Assembly: GCA_947086895.1 (NCBI GenBank)
Contig: CAMUAR010000035.1
Span: 1 to 37,076, forward strand
DNA length: 37,076 nt
Origin: an uncultured Lachnospiraceae bacterium
GTDB lineage: Bacteria > Bacillota > Clostridia > Lachnospirales > Lachnospiraceae
Reading direction: 5' to 3'
The translations under genes were made by a program, and so were the position numbers. Position 1 is the stretch's first letter. The number at the start of each line of letters is the position of its first letter. Positions 7,180-16,637 of this stretch are shown here, piece by piece. Under the pieces are notes generated by a model, which ran no database searches, was not told where the DNA came from, and worked only from the letters and a program-made list of their open reading frames with translations.

Positions 7180-7797
7180 CTATATTGAGGTTCCGCGTTC
7201 TTTTAAAAGCTGTTCATAATAATTTAATGTTGCAACAGAAGATAAATCCATTTTTACACCGTCTGGCATTCCGCCATCTTCCAAATAGGAAACCGTATTT
7301 TTAGCGACATAATACACGGTAAGATCAAGATCCTGAAATGCAAGCTGACGCAAGGCATCCAACGACGGTTCTGTAGGATGTTTTCTTCCAAGCTCAAGAT
7401 AGTCCGCCAAATAAATGCATTTTTCCAAAAAACACATTGCTGGTTTTCCATTAATATGAAACTCAATCGCATTCAATATTTTTTTATCTTTTATCCCATA
7501 CTTATGCTTTGCATGCCATGCACCGAGCTTTCCATGCAAAAGAAAAGGCTGCTGCTGTTCCAGTTCAGTAACTGGAATTTTATTATCCATGCATTGTTTT
7601 AAAATCTCTTTTTCCGACAGACATTTTGCGCAGTCATGCAGCAGACCTGCAAGCATTGCTTTTTCACTGTTCTTCCCGTAAGCCATCGCGACACTTGCCG
7701 CAAAATAGCCGACGCCAATCGAATGCACAAAACGTTTATGCGGCAGCACTCTCTGCATTTTCTGCATGATTTCATCAATTTTTTGACTATAATCCAT
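7180..7797 (-). CDS. yqeK: YqeK-like HD-domain hydrolase (predicted Ap4A hydrolase)
   Basis: HD-superfamily metal-dependent phosphohydrolase. Characterised YqeK proteins split diadenosine tetraphosphate symmetrically into two ADP. The metal-binding pattern is visible: HSIGVGYFAA, then LLHDCAK (the HD pair), then EFHINGKP and YLADYLELGRK. It lies directly behind nadD, its usual neighbour. The longest frame starts at GTG 7818, but AAGGATGG followed by 7 bases points to the ATG at 7797, giving 205 residues. Substrate is inferred from the family. Confidence 0.9.
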   Translation of the reverse strand: MDYSQKIDEIMQKMQRVLPHKRFVHSIGVGYFAASVAMAYGKNSEKAMLAGLLHDCAKCLSEKEILKQCMDNKIPVTELEQQQPFLLHGKLGAWHAKHKYGIKDKKILNAIEFHINGKPAMCFLEKCIYLADYLELGRKHPTEPSLDALRQLAFQDLDLTVYYVAKNTVSYLEDGGMPDGVKMDLSSVATLNYYEQLLKERGTSI

Positions 7798-7886
7798 AGT
7801 GAAACCATCCTTTTTCACTTGATTAGAAAACAGGAATCTATTTTTGCTTTTTCTTTTTAAAACTTGTTATTTCATCCGACAAAAAC

Positions 7887-8498
7887 CTATTCTTTCCGAT
7901 AACAGCCATGTTTTGAAATATACTCCCGGACTGGGTCTGGAACAAGATATCGCACAGAGCTTTTGCAGCGGATACGTTCACGGATATCCGAAGAAGAAAT
8001 CTCCATTGCCGGTGTTGGGAATACTTGAACGTCCGCTCCATATTTTAAACAGAGCATATCCGCTTTTTCCAAAAGTCTTGCCCATCCAAGCCCAGGACGC
8101 CCCGTCGCTGCAAGATGAACGCACTGAAGTACAATTTCTGGTCTGCTCCAGCGCTCGAAACTCATCAGCGAATCGCCTCCGATAATAAAATAAAACTCTG
8201 TATCCGGTTCCATATATTTTAATTCAAGTACTGTATCTGCCGTGTAGGTTGCCCCTTCCCCCCTAGAAAGCTCCAAGTCAGACAAAAAAAAGTGGTTATT
8301 GTCGCGGATTGCAAGTTCCAGCATCTCATAGCGCTGCCGGTCTGGTAAAATCTCTGACTGCGCCTTATAAGCTGGTCTTTTTGAAGGCAGAAACATAACA
8401 TCATCAAGGTCGAAATACTCAAAAGCTGCTTCTGCCAGAACAAGATGTGCAAGGTGTACAGGGTTAAAGGTTCCTCCCATAATTCCAGTACGTTTCAT
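7887..8498 (-). CDS. nadD: Nicotinate-nucleotide adenylyltransferase
   Basis: Transfers AMP from ATP to nicotinic acid mononucleotide, giving deamido-NAD+ in NAD biosynthesis. The 203-residue protein has the nucleotidyltransferase motif GGTFNPVHLAHL at residues 8-19 and the SSSDIRERI signature near residue 168. GGGAGG lies 6 bases before the ATG. The gap to yhbY is 20 bases, so the genes are co-transcribed. Confidence 0.96.
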   Translation of the reverse strand: MKRTGIMGGTFNPVHLAHLVLAEAAFEYFDLDDVMFLPSKRPAYKAQSEILPDRQRYEMLELAIRDNNHFFLSDLELSRGEGATYTADTVLELKYMEPDTEFYFIIGGDSLMSFERWSRPEIVLQCVHLAATGRPGLGWARLLEKADMLCLKYGADVQVFPTPAMEISSSDIRERIRCKSSVRYLVPDPVREYISKHGCYRKE

Positions 8499-8518
8499 CG
8501 GATACCTCCCGCATTCAA

Positions 8519-8809
8519 TTACTTTGGAAGTTCTATCTTTTTCTTTTCTAAAGAAGGACGGTAAAGTACAATCTTACGTCCAATAATCTGAACAACTTCC
8601 GATTGAGTACGCTCTGCAAGTATTGCTGCCATCGCTTTTGGTTCCTCCAGACAATTTTTTAAAACGGTAATTTTAATAAGCTCTCTCGCTTGAAGCGCCT
8701 CGTCAATACCATTGGTAAGTTCTGGTGAAACCCCCACTTTTCCAATCTGAAAAATCGGGTCAATCTTCATCGCCATTCCCTTTAAATAGGAACGTTGTTT
8801 ACTTGTCAT
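8519..8809 (-). CDS. yhbY: YhbY-family RNA-binding protein (CRM domain)
   Basis: Small CRM (CRS1-YhbY) protein linked to 50S subunit maturation. It has the GxxG loop (IGKVGVSPEL) and the LIKITVLKNC strand typical of the family. A frame starts at 8821, but the GGGGG tract there lies 6 bases before the ATG at 8809 and looks like its ribosome binding site, giving 96 residues. It lies between obgE and nadD. The 200-base gap upstream (8822-9010) has only a weak AAAGCC/GGCTTT hairpin. Confidence 0.92.
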   Translation of the reverse strand: MTSKQRSYLKGMAMKIDPIFQIGKVGVSPELTNGIDEALQARELIKITVLKNCLEEPKAMAAILAERTQSEVVQIIGRKIVLYRPSLEKKKIELPK

Positions 8810-9010
8810 ACAAACCCCCATACTGTCAAATTTCTATTTTTATTCTCTTTATAAACTGCTTATTGTTTAAAGCCAATGGGCTTTCTGCTCTATAAGAATC
8901 TTTGTTCCAAAACTTGTTTGGTTTACCTGCTGGTATTCACTGGCGTTTCTTTATGCTGTGTATCTTAATCTTTTTATATTTCTTATCCGCCAAAATCTAA
9001 AACAATCCGC

Positions 9011-10300
9011 TTATTTGTAATAATCAAATTCTAAACCATACATACGAACCGTATCCCCGTCTTGTATCCCAAGTGCTACAAGATCGTCCAAAATACCGTT
9101 TTCTTTCAAAAATTTCTGGAAAAATTCAAAGCCCTTTTCCGAATCGATATTTGTATAACCAAGCATTTTTTCAATACGAGGTCCCTCGACAACATACACT
9201 TTATCTTTCTCAGAGTAATTTACAGTATATGGAAGTGAAATATCTATGGATGGATCCTCGAAATATTCTCTTTCAAAAACAATCGGGGTTCGATCAATCG
9301 ACTTTAACATACGATTAATATGATACAAAAGCTCTTTCACACCCTTTCCGCTGACAGCGGAAATACCAAATACCTCGATTCCATCCGGCGCAAAAGCGTT
9401 CTTAATCTGCTCTAATACTTTGTTTTCTTCTTCGCCATACAAAACATCCAATTTATTTGCTGCAATTACCTGCGGCTTTTTCAAAAGCTCAGGATTGTAG
9501 GATGAAAGTTCTTTATTAATTGTTTTAATATCCTCAATTGGGTCACGTCCCTCTGTCGAAGCAGCATCCACAAGATGAACAATCACGCGCGTGCGCTCAA
9601 TATGACGTAAAAATTCATGCCCAAGACCAACACCCTCCGATGCGCCTTCAATCAGCCCCGGAATATCCGCAATCACAAAACCTTCCGATCCGTCCAAATC
9701 AACTACGCCAAGGTTTGGATTTAATGTTGTAAAATGATAATTTGCAATTTTAGGTTTTGCGTTTGTAACACGGGAAAGCAACGTTGATTTTCCGACATTT
9801 GGGAAGCCGACAAGCCCAACATCCGCAATTACTTTTAATTCTAATGTAACATTCAATTCCTTTGCTGGCTGTCCCGGCTGAGCATATTTTGGAACCTGCA
9901 TGGTCGGCGTGGCATAATGCTGGTTTCCCTTGCCGCCGCGCCCGCCGCGCAAAATAACTTCCCTGCGATTTCCGTGCGACATATCCGCAATCACTTTACC
10001 GCTCTCAGATTCTTTCACTACCGTGCCTTCCGGCACTTTAATTACAAGATCCTGCCCATCTCTTCCGCTGCAATTATTTTTTCCGCCGGAGAAACCATCC
10101 TCCGCACAAAATTTTCTTGTATTTCGAAATTCTGATAATGTATTCAATCCGTCGTCTACTGCAAAAACAACATCGCCGCCTTTTCCGCCATCCCCGCCGT
10201 TTGGTCCTCCAGCCGCGACAAAAAGCTCGCGCCGGAAACTGACATGCCCGTCGCCGCCCTTTCCAGATCGAATATAGATCGCTGCGCAATCTGCAAACAT
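9011..10300 (-). CDS. obgE: Obg GTPase (ObgE/CgtA)
   Basis: Essential GTPase acting in 50S ribosome assembly and stress signalling. The 429-residue protein has the glycine-rich Obg domain (about 1-158, with repeated GGxGG stretches), a G domain beginning at GFPNVGKST near residue 165 with DIPGLIEGA and NKLD motifs, and a C-terminal OCT domain (about 345-429) found in Gram-positive members. GAGGG precedes the ATG by 6 bases. A terminator lies between it and rpmA, so it may have partly separate expression. Confidence 0.98.
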   Translation of the reverse strand: MFADCAAIYIRSGKGGDGHVSFRRELFVAAGGPNGGDGGKGGDVVFAVDDGLNTLSEFRNTRKFCAEDGFSGGKNNCSGRDGQDLVIKVPEGTVVKESESGKVIADMSHGNRREVILRGGRGGKGNQHYATPTMQVPKYAQPGQPAKELNVTLELKVIADVGLVGFPNVGKSTLLSRVTNAKPKIANYHFTTLNPNLGVVDLDGSEGFVIADIPGLIEGASEGVGLGHEFLRHIERTRVIVHLVDAASTEGRDPIEDIKTINKELSSYNPELLKKPQVIAANKLDVLYGEEENKVLEQIKNAFAPDGIEVFGISAVSGKGVKELLYHINRMLKSIDRTPIVFEREYFEDPSIDISLPYTVNYSEKDKVYVVEGPRIEKMLGYTNIDSEKGFEFFQKFLKENGILDDLVALGIQDGDTVRMYGLEFDYYK

Positions 10301-10447
10301 AAAAATCCCTCACTTTCACGCAATCAAACAAAAGAAAATTTTTTATGCAGAATATTTCCGTGTTAAAATAACCTTCTTGATATGCGTTTTTTTCATATTT
10401 TACTATCTGTGCATATCAAAAAGCACAGCTGAAACAAGTCCCCTGAA

Positions 10448-10502
10448 AGCGGCAAAAACCCCGACAGCTATCGGGGTCCTTGCACAAATGGAAATTGCCG
10501 CT
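10448..10502 (-). terminator. Terminator/nested hairpin between rpmA and obgE
   Basis: Inner stem ACCCCGA (10458-10464)/TCGGGGT (10471-10477), with a T-run following on the minus strand, is enclosed by an outer stem AGCGGCAA (10448-10455)/TTGCCGCT (10495-10502). It would allow the abundant ribosomal protein message to be uncoupled from obgE. Confidence 0.75.
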
Positions 10503-10510
10503 AGGCAAAC

Positions 10511-10801
10511 TTATTCTGCATCAGCGACAGGGTAAACACTCGCCTGTTTCTTATCCCTGCCCTTTCTCTCAAAACGAAGCACGCCGTCAACCAGCGCAAA
10601 AAGCGTATCATCGCCGCCCCTGCCAACATTTACGCCTGGGTGAATCTTCGTGCCGCGCTGTCTGTAAAGAATATTTCCGGCAAGCACAAACTGACCGTCC
10701 GCTCTCTTAGCACCAAGTCTTTTGGACTCGGAATCTCTGCCGTTTTTTGTGGAGCCGACACCTTTTTTATGAGCAAAAAACTGAAGGTTCATCTTCAACA
10801 T
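10511..10801 (-). CDS. rpmA: 50S ribosomal protein L27 (bL27) with cleavable N-terminal extension
   Basis: Component of the 50S subunit near the peptidyl-transferase centre. It has 96 residues. The N-terminus reads [10 protein letters not shown] followed by [14 protein letters not shown]. The NLQFFA block is the Firmicutes extension removed by the Prp protease, whose gene lies immediately upstream. Start could be ATG 10801 or ATG 10792 (MNLQFFA); the AGGTGTAGGTC tract precedes both and does not decide. Confidence 0.98.
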   Translation of the reverse strand: MLKMNLQFFAHKKGVGSTKNGRDSESKRLGAKRADGQFVLAGNILYRQRGTKIHPGVNVGRGGDDTLFALVDGVLRFERKGRDKKQASVYPVADAE

Positions 10802-10873
10802 GACCTACACCTGCTACTAAAAATAATAGCTTTTCCTTTCCTAGATTCTTTGTCGTTCTTTTCTGACAAAACA

Positions 10874-11197
10874 TTATGTTTCACTTACACGGATGTATTT
10901 GCGGCCATAAGCTTCCTCAATACTGGACAATCCTAAAACCATTGCCTGAAGCAGCAGCTCCGCCTGATCTGATAAATTCGAATGGATGCGAAAGTCCATA
11001 ACGCCATCCTTTTCATCCTCTTTATAAGAAAAGCGATCGGATGTAAAAGTCTCAATGGAATTGACTGCCGTCATCGTCAGCGCAGATACCGCCGCGCAGA
11101 TAATATCACTTCCGCTCTCGGCAAAACCTGCATGTCCAGAACAATGAAAGCCGCATACCCTGCCGTTCCCATCTCTATATAAGGATACCCGAACCAT
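10874..11197 (-). CDS. prp: Prp, ribosomal-processing cysteine protease
   Basis: Removes the N-terminal extension of L27 (YsxB family). About 107 residues with catalytic His in CSGHAGFAE and Cys in DIICAAVSAL, spaced as in Prp. The open frame extends to 11329, but that part overlaps rplU and is basic nonsense. ATG at 11197 lies 10 bases after the rplU stop, with CAGGG nearby. The order rplU-prp-rpmA is the conserved Firmicutes arrangement and matches the L27 extension seen downstream. Confidence 0.93.
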   Translation of the reverse strand: MVRVSLYRDGNGRVCGFHCSGHAGFAESGSDIICAAVSALTMTAVNSIETFTSDRFSYKEDEKDGVMDFRIHSNLSDQAELLLQAMVLGLSSIEEAYGRKYIRVSET

Positions 11198-11207
11198 ACC
11201 CTGCGGG

Positions 11208-11516
11208 TTAAGCGTTGATCGTGTCGATCTTAACCTTTGTATAAGCCTGTCTGTGACCGTTCTTTTTGTGGTAGCCCGTCTTGCGCTTATACTTGTAGAC
11301 GATAATCTTCTTTCCCCTGCCCTCTTCAATCACTGTAGCTTTCACTGTCGCGCCAGCTACCGTAGGGGTTCCAACTTTCAGCTCTCCATTGTTTACTGCA
11401 AGAACCTGATCGAATGTTACAACGGAGTCCTTTTCCGCGCCGAGTTTCTCTACTCTGATAACATCGCCCTCGGTTACTTTGTACTGTTTGCCACCTGTCG
11501 CTATAATCGCGTACAT
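11208..11516 (-). CDS. rplU: 50S ribosomal protein L21 (bL21)
   Basis: Structural protein of the large subunit, 102 residues, starting [14 protein letters not shown] and ending with the basic region [22 protein letters not shown], typical of bL21. AGGAGG lies 6 bases before the ATG. It is the first gene of the rplU-prp-rpmA unit and is preceded by a promoter and a structured leader. Confidence 0.98.
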   Translation of the reverse strand: MYAIIATGGKQYKVTEGDVIRVEKLGAEKDSVVTFDQVLAVNNGELKVGTPTVAGATVKATVIEEGRGKKIIVYKYKRKTGYHKKNGHRQAYTKVKIDTINA

Positions 11517-11601
11517 ACAGCACCTCCTATAATCAATACTCGCCAGCTGCGGCGCCTGTCCTGAGAAGGGCAGAACTTGGAAACCTCGCTGTGCGGCACA
11601 C
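11517..11601 (-). ncRNA. Probable L21 leader (5' regulatory RNA)
   Basis: The 85 bases between the predicted transcription start and rplU are GC-rich for this genome and can fold. The segment GCCGCAGCTGGC is near self-complementary, and CAGTGTGCCGCAC pairs locally. Firmicutes carry a described L21 leader family (Rfam) at this position. I infer membership from location and structure. Confidence 0.55.
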
Positions 11602-11607
11602 TGGATT

Positions 11608-11636
11608 AGTATATATTATAATTTTCCAGTTGTCAA
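11608..11636 (-). promoter_or_regulatory. rplU operon promoter
   Basis: TTGACA (11636-11631), 17-base spacer, TATACT (11613-11608) on the minus strand. This near-consensus vegetative promoter would start about 85 bases before rplU. Confidence 0.8.
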
Positions 11637-11661
11637 GCAGTTTTTCGCAATAACAGCCCCG

Positions 11662-12081
11662 CTATTCTATTTCATAGGTATATATTTCCGTGCCGTCAGC
11701 GTTCAGATAACGATATACAATCGAGATATCTTCCTCAGAAACAACCTGTTTCAATTCAGTCAGCGCCCCTGTAAATGTTTCTTTTTGCTCTTCCATCGAA
11801 GTTTTAAAGTATGCTTTTACATCCTCATTTACTTCAATCTGCTGTGCGTACTGAACAATATAGACAAGTTTATTTTCCTCAGCGGTAATATTTAAAGTCA
11901 TATTCGACCCTGAAAATTGTTCTTCCAATCCCGTGACTTGCTGCTGGTAAGTTTCTACATACTCTCCTACCGTCTTAAATTCCTTGCCGTCGTCTTTCCC
12001 GCACCCTGCTGCCAGAAACCCTGTAAGCACAACAGTACAAAGGCAGGTTAGCACTTTCCCCATTCTTTTTGTTTTTTTCAT
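11662..12081 (-). CDS. Lipoprotein, DUF4854-like
   Basis: Predicted 139-residue exported lipoprotein. The signal peptide (MKKTKRMGKVLTCLCTVVLTGF) ends in the lipobox LAAGC at about residue 27. The mature part is acidic and helical and closes with IVYRYLNADGTEIYTYE, which resembles DUF4854 lipoproteins of Clostridia (short lipoproteins ending YLNADG). Function unknown. It lies 49 bases after gpsA, probably as the last gene of that operon. Confidence 0.75.
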   Translation of the reverse strand: MKKTKRMGKVLTCLCTVVLTGFLAAGCGKDDGKEFKTVGEYVETYQQQVTGLEEQFSGSNMTLNITAEENKLVYIVQYAQQIEVNEDVKAYFKTSMEEQKETFTGALTELKQVVSEEDISIVYRYLNADGTEIYTYEIE

Positions 12082-12130
12082 TCTATATTCTCCCTACTCA
12101 GTACATGACGCCACTTATCCTTTTTTCCAA

Positions 12131-13138
12131 CTACCATTTCAGCGAGCTGTTTTCGGTTGTTTTATCGCGCAAAAGTAAATCAGATACCGCAGTACGCGGA
12201 TCTTTCCCCTCAAATAGCACAAGATTTACCTGCTCAACAATCGGCATCTGCACATGATACTTTTTCGAGAGAGCAAGCGCCGCCTTTGCGCAAAATACAC
12301 CTTCCACAACCTGATTGACCTCTTTCATCGCCTCATCCGGCGTATATCCCTTTCCAATCAAATAACCAGCATTTCGATTCCGACTGTGATTGCTTGTACA
12401 TGTCACAATCAAATCGCCAATACCGGAAAGACCCGCAAATGTTTCTGCCTTGCAGCCCATCGCAATGCCAAGACGCATAATCTCCGCAATACCGCGCGTC
12501 ATAAGCGCCGCTTTCGTGTTATCTCCAAACCCTAAACCATCCGCAACTCCAGCGGCAAGAGCAATTACATTTTTGATGGAACCGCCAAGTTCAACTCCAT
12601 TGATATCCGGGTTTGTATAAACGCGGAAAAATTCTGACATAAAGATATCCTGAATAAAAGATGCTGTTTTGCGTGTTTTTGCACCGACAACACAAGTGGT
12701 CGGAATACCGCGTGAAACTTCTTCGGCATGGCTTGGTCCAGACAGTACAGCAACATCCGCCTCTGGAAGTTCATCCTGAATTACATTGGTCAGAGTTTCT
12801 AATGTATCCGACTCAATTCCCTTTCCGACATTTACAACAATCTGACTAGATCGAATGTATGTTCTTGCCAGCTGTGCTACTTTTCTGACATAAGGCGACG
12901 CTACTGCAAATACAACAAGCTCAGAATCGGTCAAAGCATTTTCAAGATCTCCGGTCACAACAACTTCCGGCTGCAATTTTGCCTCCGGCAGATTTGGGAT
13001 GGTATCCCTGTTTTCCTTTAACGCCTCAACTTCTTTTTCCAACGCAGACCAAAGTGTTACTTTATGCCCGTTTTTGCAAAGTAAAATTGAAAGGGCTGTC
13101 CCCCAGGTCCCAGCCCCCAACACTGTAACATGGTACAT
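12131..13138 (-). CDS. gpsA: Glycerol-3-phosphate dehydrogenase [NAD(P)+]
   Basis: Reduces dihydroxyacetone phosphate to sn-glycerol 3-phosphate, the backbone for phospholipids. The 335-residue enzyme has the Rossmann motif GAGTWGTALS at residues 8-17, GSIKNVIALAAGVADGLGFGDNTKAAL around the catalytic lysine, and GLSGIGDLIVTCTS. AGAGGTG precedes the ATG. It lies 43 bases after plsY, which uses its product, so the two form a membrane-lipid unit. Confidence 0.98.
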   Translation of the reverse strand: MYHVTVLGAGTWGTALSILLCKNGHKVTLWSALEKEVEALKENRDTIPNLPEAKLQPEVVVTGDLENALTDSELVVFAVASPYVRKVAQLARTYIRSSQIVVNVGKGIESDTLETLTNVIQDELPEADVAVLSGPSHAEEVSRGIPTTCVVGAKTRKTASFIQDIFMSEFFRVYTNPDINGVELGGSIKNVIALAAGVADGLGFGDNTKAALMTRGIAEIMRLGIAMGCKAETFAGLSGIGDLIVTCTSNHSRNRNAGYLIGKGYTPDEAMKEVNQVVEGVFCAKAALALSKKYHVQMPIVEQVNLVLFEGKDPRTAVSDLLLRDKTTENSSLKW

Positions 13139-13181
13139 ACACTACACCTCTTTTCTGTTTTTTCTTCCTTCTCCAATAAAT

Positions 13182-13814
13182 TTACTTTGTCACTGTTACT
13201 TTCTGACCGATCTTATTTTCATTTCCGTTTTTTAACCGAATAATATTTTGTTTGTGACGCAGAAATGCCAGCGCCGTAAATACAACACTGACAATCAGTG
13301 TATGTATAAAATACGGCTTGCCATGATCCATAATTGCAATCCAGATCGGAAACAGCGTTACAATTACCAGAGAACCGACCGATACATATTTTGTAACTGC
13401 CACGCTGATAATAAATGAAATCAGATAAAGCGGAATTGCAAGCGGGTCGTGCGCTGCCATAACGCCGGACGTCACAGCAATTCCCTTTCCGCCCTTAAAA
13501 TGCAGCCAAAACGGAAAATTATGCCCGACTGCCACTCCAAGCCCAACATACAGCCCCAGAAGCTCCGCGTAAGGCAGTTCCTTAAAAATAACAAGTCTTG
13601 CGACAAGCATTGGAACCATTGCTTTTAGAACATCTCCAAGATAAGTGATTGCTCCGGCTTTTTTTCCCAATGTGCGCAGTGTGTTTGTTGTGCCAATATT
13701 CCCACTTCCATAATTTCTGATATCGACATGATTAATTTTGCCTACAATATACCCGGTTGATATACAGCCAAAGCTGTACCCGGCAAACAGGCAAAGAAGA
13801 ATTCGCCAAACCAT
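13182..13814 (-). CDS. plsY: Acyl-phosphate:glycerol-3-phosphate acyltransferase PlsY
   Basis: Integral membrane enzyme that acylates glycerol 3-phosphate using acyl-phosphate, the first step of phosphatidic acid synthesis. 210 residues with several hydrophobic segments and the three PlsY loop motifs: SGNIGTTNTLRTLG, GHNFPFWLHFKGGKGIAVTSG and a C-terminal LRHKQNIIRLKNGNE. GGAGGGG precedes the ATG. Confidence 0.97.
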   Translation of the reverse strand: MVWRILLCLFAGYSFGCISTGYIVGKINHVDIRNYGSGNIGTTNTLRTLGKKAGAITYLGDVLKAMVPMLVARLVIFKELPYAELLGLYVGLGVAVGHNFPFWLHFKGGKGIAVTSGVMAAHDPLAIPLYLISFIISVAVTKYVSVGSLVIVTLFPIWIAIMDHGKPYFIHTLIVSVVFTALAFLRHKQNIIRLKNGNENKIGQKVTVTK

Positions 13815-13847
13815 GGTATCCCCTCCAAATAAATAACAAACACCCGA

Positions 13848-15173
13848 TTATCCGTTTTCCTTTCTCTCACGGATAATAAATTTCAGCGACGTCCCTGAAA
13901 ATCCGAACGCCTCCCGTATCTTATTCTCAATATAACGTGTGTAAGAATAATGCATCAATTCCTTGTCATTTACAAAAATCACAAAGGTCGGCGGTTTTAC
14001 AGAAACCTGCGTGATATAGTATAATTTCAGTCTTTTTCCTTTGTCGGAAGGCGGCTGCTGCAAGGCGGTAGCCTCCATCATAATCTCGTTTAACACTCCA
14101 GTCGGAATGCGCAAATTCTGATTTTGGATTACGGTCTCCACAATATGAAACAATTTTGTAACCCGCTGTCCGGTTTTTGCAGAGATAAAAAGAATTTCTG
14201 CGTAAGGGATAAACGAAAGAATTTCTCTTATTTTTGCCGTATGTTTGTAGATGGTTTTATCATCTTTCTCAATGGAATCCCATTTGTTTACCGCGATAAT
14301 AATACCTCTCCCTCTATCGTGGGCAATTCCGGCAATTTTTGCATCCTGTTCTGTCACGCCCTCCGCGGCGTCAATCACAACGACAACAACATCCGCGCGT
14401 TCCACCGCAGCGACTGTCCGAATAATGCTGAATCGTTCCAGTTCTTCCTTGATCTTGCTTTTTCTGCGCAGTCCTGCCGTGTCAATAAACACATACTCCT
14501 TATCCTGCCATGTTACAGCTGTGTCAACTGCGTCGCGGGTCGTGCCGGCAACATCCGATACAATCACGCGGTTTTCTCCAAGAATCTTATTGATAATCGA
14601 TGATTTTCCAACATTCGGTTTTCCGACAATCGCGACTCTTGGACGACCGTCCTCCTCTTCCGCTGCATCCCCCGGCTTAAAATGTTCCACAATCGCGTCC
14701 AAAAGCTCGCCAAATCCAAGCATAGAGGCAGCAGAAACCGGAACCGGATCACCGATTCCAAGATTGTAAAACTCATAGACATCCGGCATAAACTTTTCAA
14801 AACTATCGACTTTATTCACTGTCAAAACAACAGGTTTTCCCGACCGCCTTAACATTTCCGCTACTTTTCCATCTGCATCTACAAGTCCCTGCCGCACGTC
14901 GGTCACAAACACAATAACATCTGCTGTATCAATCGCAGCCTGTGCTTGTTCTCTCATGCAAGTCAGCATTAAATCCTTGCTTTCCGGCTCAATACCGCCG
15001 GTGTCTACCATGGTAAATTGTTTATCCAGCCATGTAGCATCCGCATAGATACGATCCCTTGTCACGCCTGGCGTATCTTTTACAATCGAGATACGCTCTC
15101 CTGCAAGAGCGTTGAACAACGTCGATTTTCCAACATTCGGTCTGCCGACAATGGCAACTACTGGTTTACTCAT
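13848..15173 (-). CDS. der: GTPase Der (EngA), double-domain ribosome assembly factor
   Basis: Acts in 50S maturation. The 441 residues contain two tandem G domains: the first starts GRPNVGKSTLFNAL near residue 9, the second GKPNVGKSSIINKIL near residue 184. Both have DTxG and NKxD motifs (VNKVD, VNKWD). A C-terminal KH-like domain (about 355-441) follows. AAGGGGG precedes the ATG. It stands between the DUF512 protein and plsY with 33-39-base gaps. Confidence 0.98.
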   Translation of the reverse strand: MSKPVVAIVGRPNVGKSTLFNALAGERISIVKDTPGVTRDRIYADATWLDKQFTMVDTGGIEPESKDLMLTCMREQAQAAIDTADVIVFVTDVRQGLVDADGKVAEMLRRSGKPVVLTVNKVDSFEKFMPDVYEFYNLGIGDPVPVSAASMLGFGELLDAIVEHFKPGDAAEEEDGRPRVAIVGKPNVGKSSIINKILGENRVIVSDVAGTTRDAVDTAVTWQDKEYVFIDTAGLRRKSKIKEELERFSIIRTVAAVERADVVVVVIDAAEGVTEQDAKIAGIAHDRGRGIIIAVNKWDSIEKDDKTIYKHTAKIREILSFIPYAEILFISAKTGQRVTKLFHIVETVIQNQNLRIPTGVLNEIMMEATALQQPPSDKGKRLKLYYITQVSVKPPTFVIFVNDKELMHYSYTRYIENKIREAFGFSGTSLKFIIRERKENG

Positions 15174-15212
15174 ATTGATCCCCCTTTAGACACAAACGCC
15201 CGCAAAGTTATT

Positions 15213-16538
15213 CTATGATTCTCCAATAACCGCGCGAACAAATGACGCCCCATCTGATTGTACAATACGTATCTTTGTTTGTAAAGTAGTTTGTACATCG
15301 TTGACTGTAAAACCATCCAAAAAATCCTGTTCCTGCGGGCGAATCATCACCGATGGAAGAATTAAATATTCCCCCAGAGGCTGACCTTTTAGCTGCTCCA
15401 TTAAATCTGTTCCTGTAATCAGTCCAGCTACCGTAATAGTTTCCCCGAAAAAGCGGTTGATTACTGCATAGACATAAACGGTAATTTCAGGGAACTTTTC
15501 CTTAATTTTTGCTATAAGCTCGTTCATTACCGAAGCTGCAAGCATTCCGGTTGCAAGAGAAAGCTCCCGCTTTTTATTATCGCCGGAAAGTTGCTCAAGC
15601 GTTTCCTCCACTTCATCCATCATGGAACGCACCATGCCGACGCCATTTTCAATTTGCTGATAACCTTCATAATAATCCGCTTTCGGAATCGGGATTTCCG
15701 CTCCCAAAAACCACTCGTCGCTCGCATGGACAAAACGCACTCCAAAACGCGCCAAAAACTTCTCCTGCCAGGTGTGGATTTGATGGATCACTGCTGCCAT
15801 TTCTTCTTTTGTAAAAGGTTTCAGCGGATATAGATTCTGGCGGTATTTTGTCATTCCTGCCGGGACGACAGAAACGCTTTCCATAAACGGCATCCATTTC
15901 GCAAGCTCTTCAATACTGTAGTCTAACTCTGCACCGTCGTTGATTCCTCTGCAAAGTACAATCTGAGAATTCATTGTAATTCCTGCGTGATAGAATTTCT
16001 GGATTTTATCTAAAGCTTCTCCCGCAAACCGGTTGTTTAACATTTTGCAGCGCAGTTCGCGGTTCATCGTATGAACGGAAATATTGATTGGAGAAAGTTT
16101 ATAAAAACAGATTCGTTCCACATCTTCATCACTCATATTAGTCAATGTGATGTAATTTCCCTGAAGAAACGATAATCTGGCATCGTCATCTTTAAAATAG
16201 AGCGTTTCTCTCATTCCTGGCGGCATCTGGTCAATAAAACAAAAAATACATTTATTGCGGCAGGAATGATAAGAGTCCATCAAGCTTTCTATAAAATGAA
16301 TCCCAAGATCTTCATTGTAAGCTTTTTCAATTTCTATTTCCCATTCTTCGCCGGATGGTTTTCGAACAAGCAAAATAAAATGTTCTTCCTGCGTCAGATA
16401 ATGGTAGTCAAATACATCTACAATCTGTTTTCCATTGATGCGAAGAAGTTCGTCGCCGGAACTTAGTTCAATCTGTTCTGCAATACTTCCCGCCTCAACA
16501 TCTTTTATAATATGATGTTTTTCGTTTTTTCTGCTCAT
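15213..16538 (-). CDS. DUF512 radical SAM protein with N-terminal PDZ domain
   Basis: Predicted iron-sulfur protein of 441 residues. A PDZ-like domain comes first (about 10-60: VEAGSIAEQIELSSGDELLRING), then a radical SAM-like cysteine motif CRNKCIFC at Cys93, Cys97 and Cys100, then the DUF512 region to the end. The family is conserved beside der in Clostridia; its reaction is not known to me. The frame extends upstream to 16613, but GAGG lies 6 bases before the ATG at 16538 and the upstream part has no domain. It leads the der-plsY-gpsA operon from a promoter at 16654-16682. Confidence 0.88.
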   Translation of the reverse strand: MSRKNEKHHIIKDVEAGSIAEQIELSSGDELLRINGKQIVDVFDYHYLTQEEHFILLVRKPSGEEWEIEIEKAYNEDLGIHFIESLMDSYHSCRNKCIFCFIDQMPPGMRETLYFKDDDARLSFLQGNYITLTNMSDEDVERICFYKLSPINISVHTMNRELRCKMLNNRFAGEALDKIQKFYHAGITMNSQIVLCRGINDGAELDYSIEELAKWMPFMESVSVVPAGMTKYRQNLYPLKPFTKEEMAAVIHQIHTWQEKFLARFGVRFVHASDEWFLGAEIPIPKADYYEGYQQIENGVGMVRSMMDEVEETLEQLSGDNKKRELSLATGMLAASVMNELIAKIKEKFPEITVYVYAVINRFFGETITVAGLITGTDLMEQLKGQPLGEYLILPSVMIRPQEQDFLDGFTVNDVQTTLQTKIRIVQSDGASFVRAVIGES

Positions 16539-16637
16539 AAGGTTCCTCGTTCCTGCAATCGAAAACTTCCTGTTATTCCTGCAATGAATTTTAAAAAATA
16601 ACATTAAAATCAAAAAAATGGTTTGTTTATTACAATA

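Noticed and set aside
9930..10277. 115-codon proline-rich frame on the plus strand
   Set aside because: It is the antisense of the glycine-rich Obg domain, whose GGN codons give CCN-rich complements.
11198..11329. N-terminal extension of Prp
   Set aside because: It overlaps rplU, is basic and unlike Prp, and the family start fits ATG 11197.
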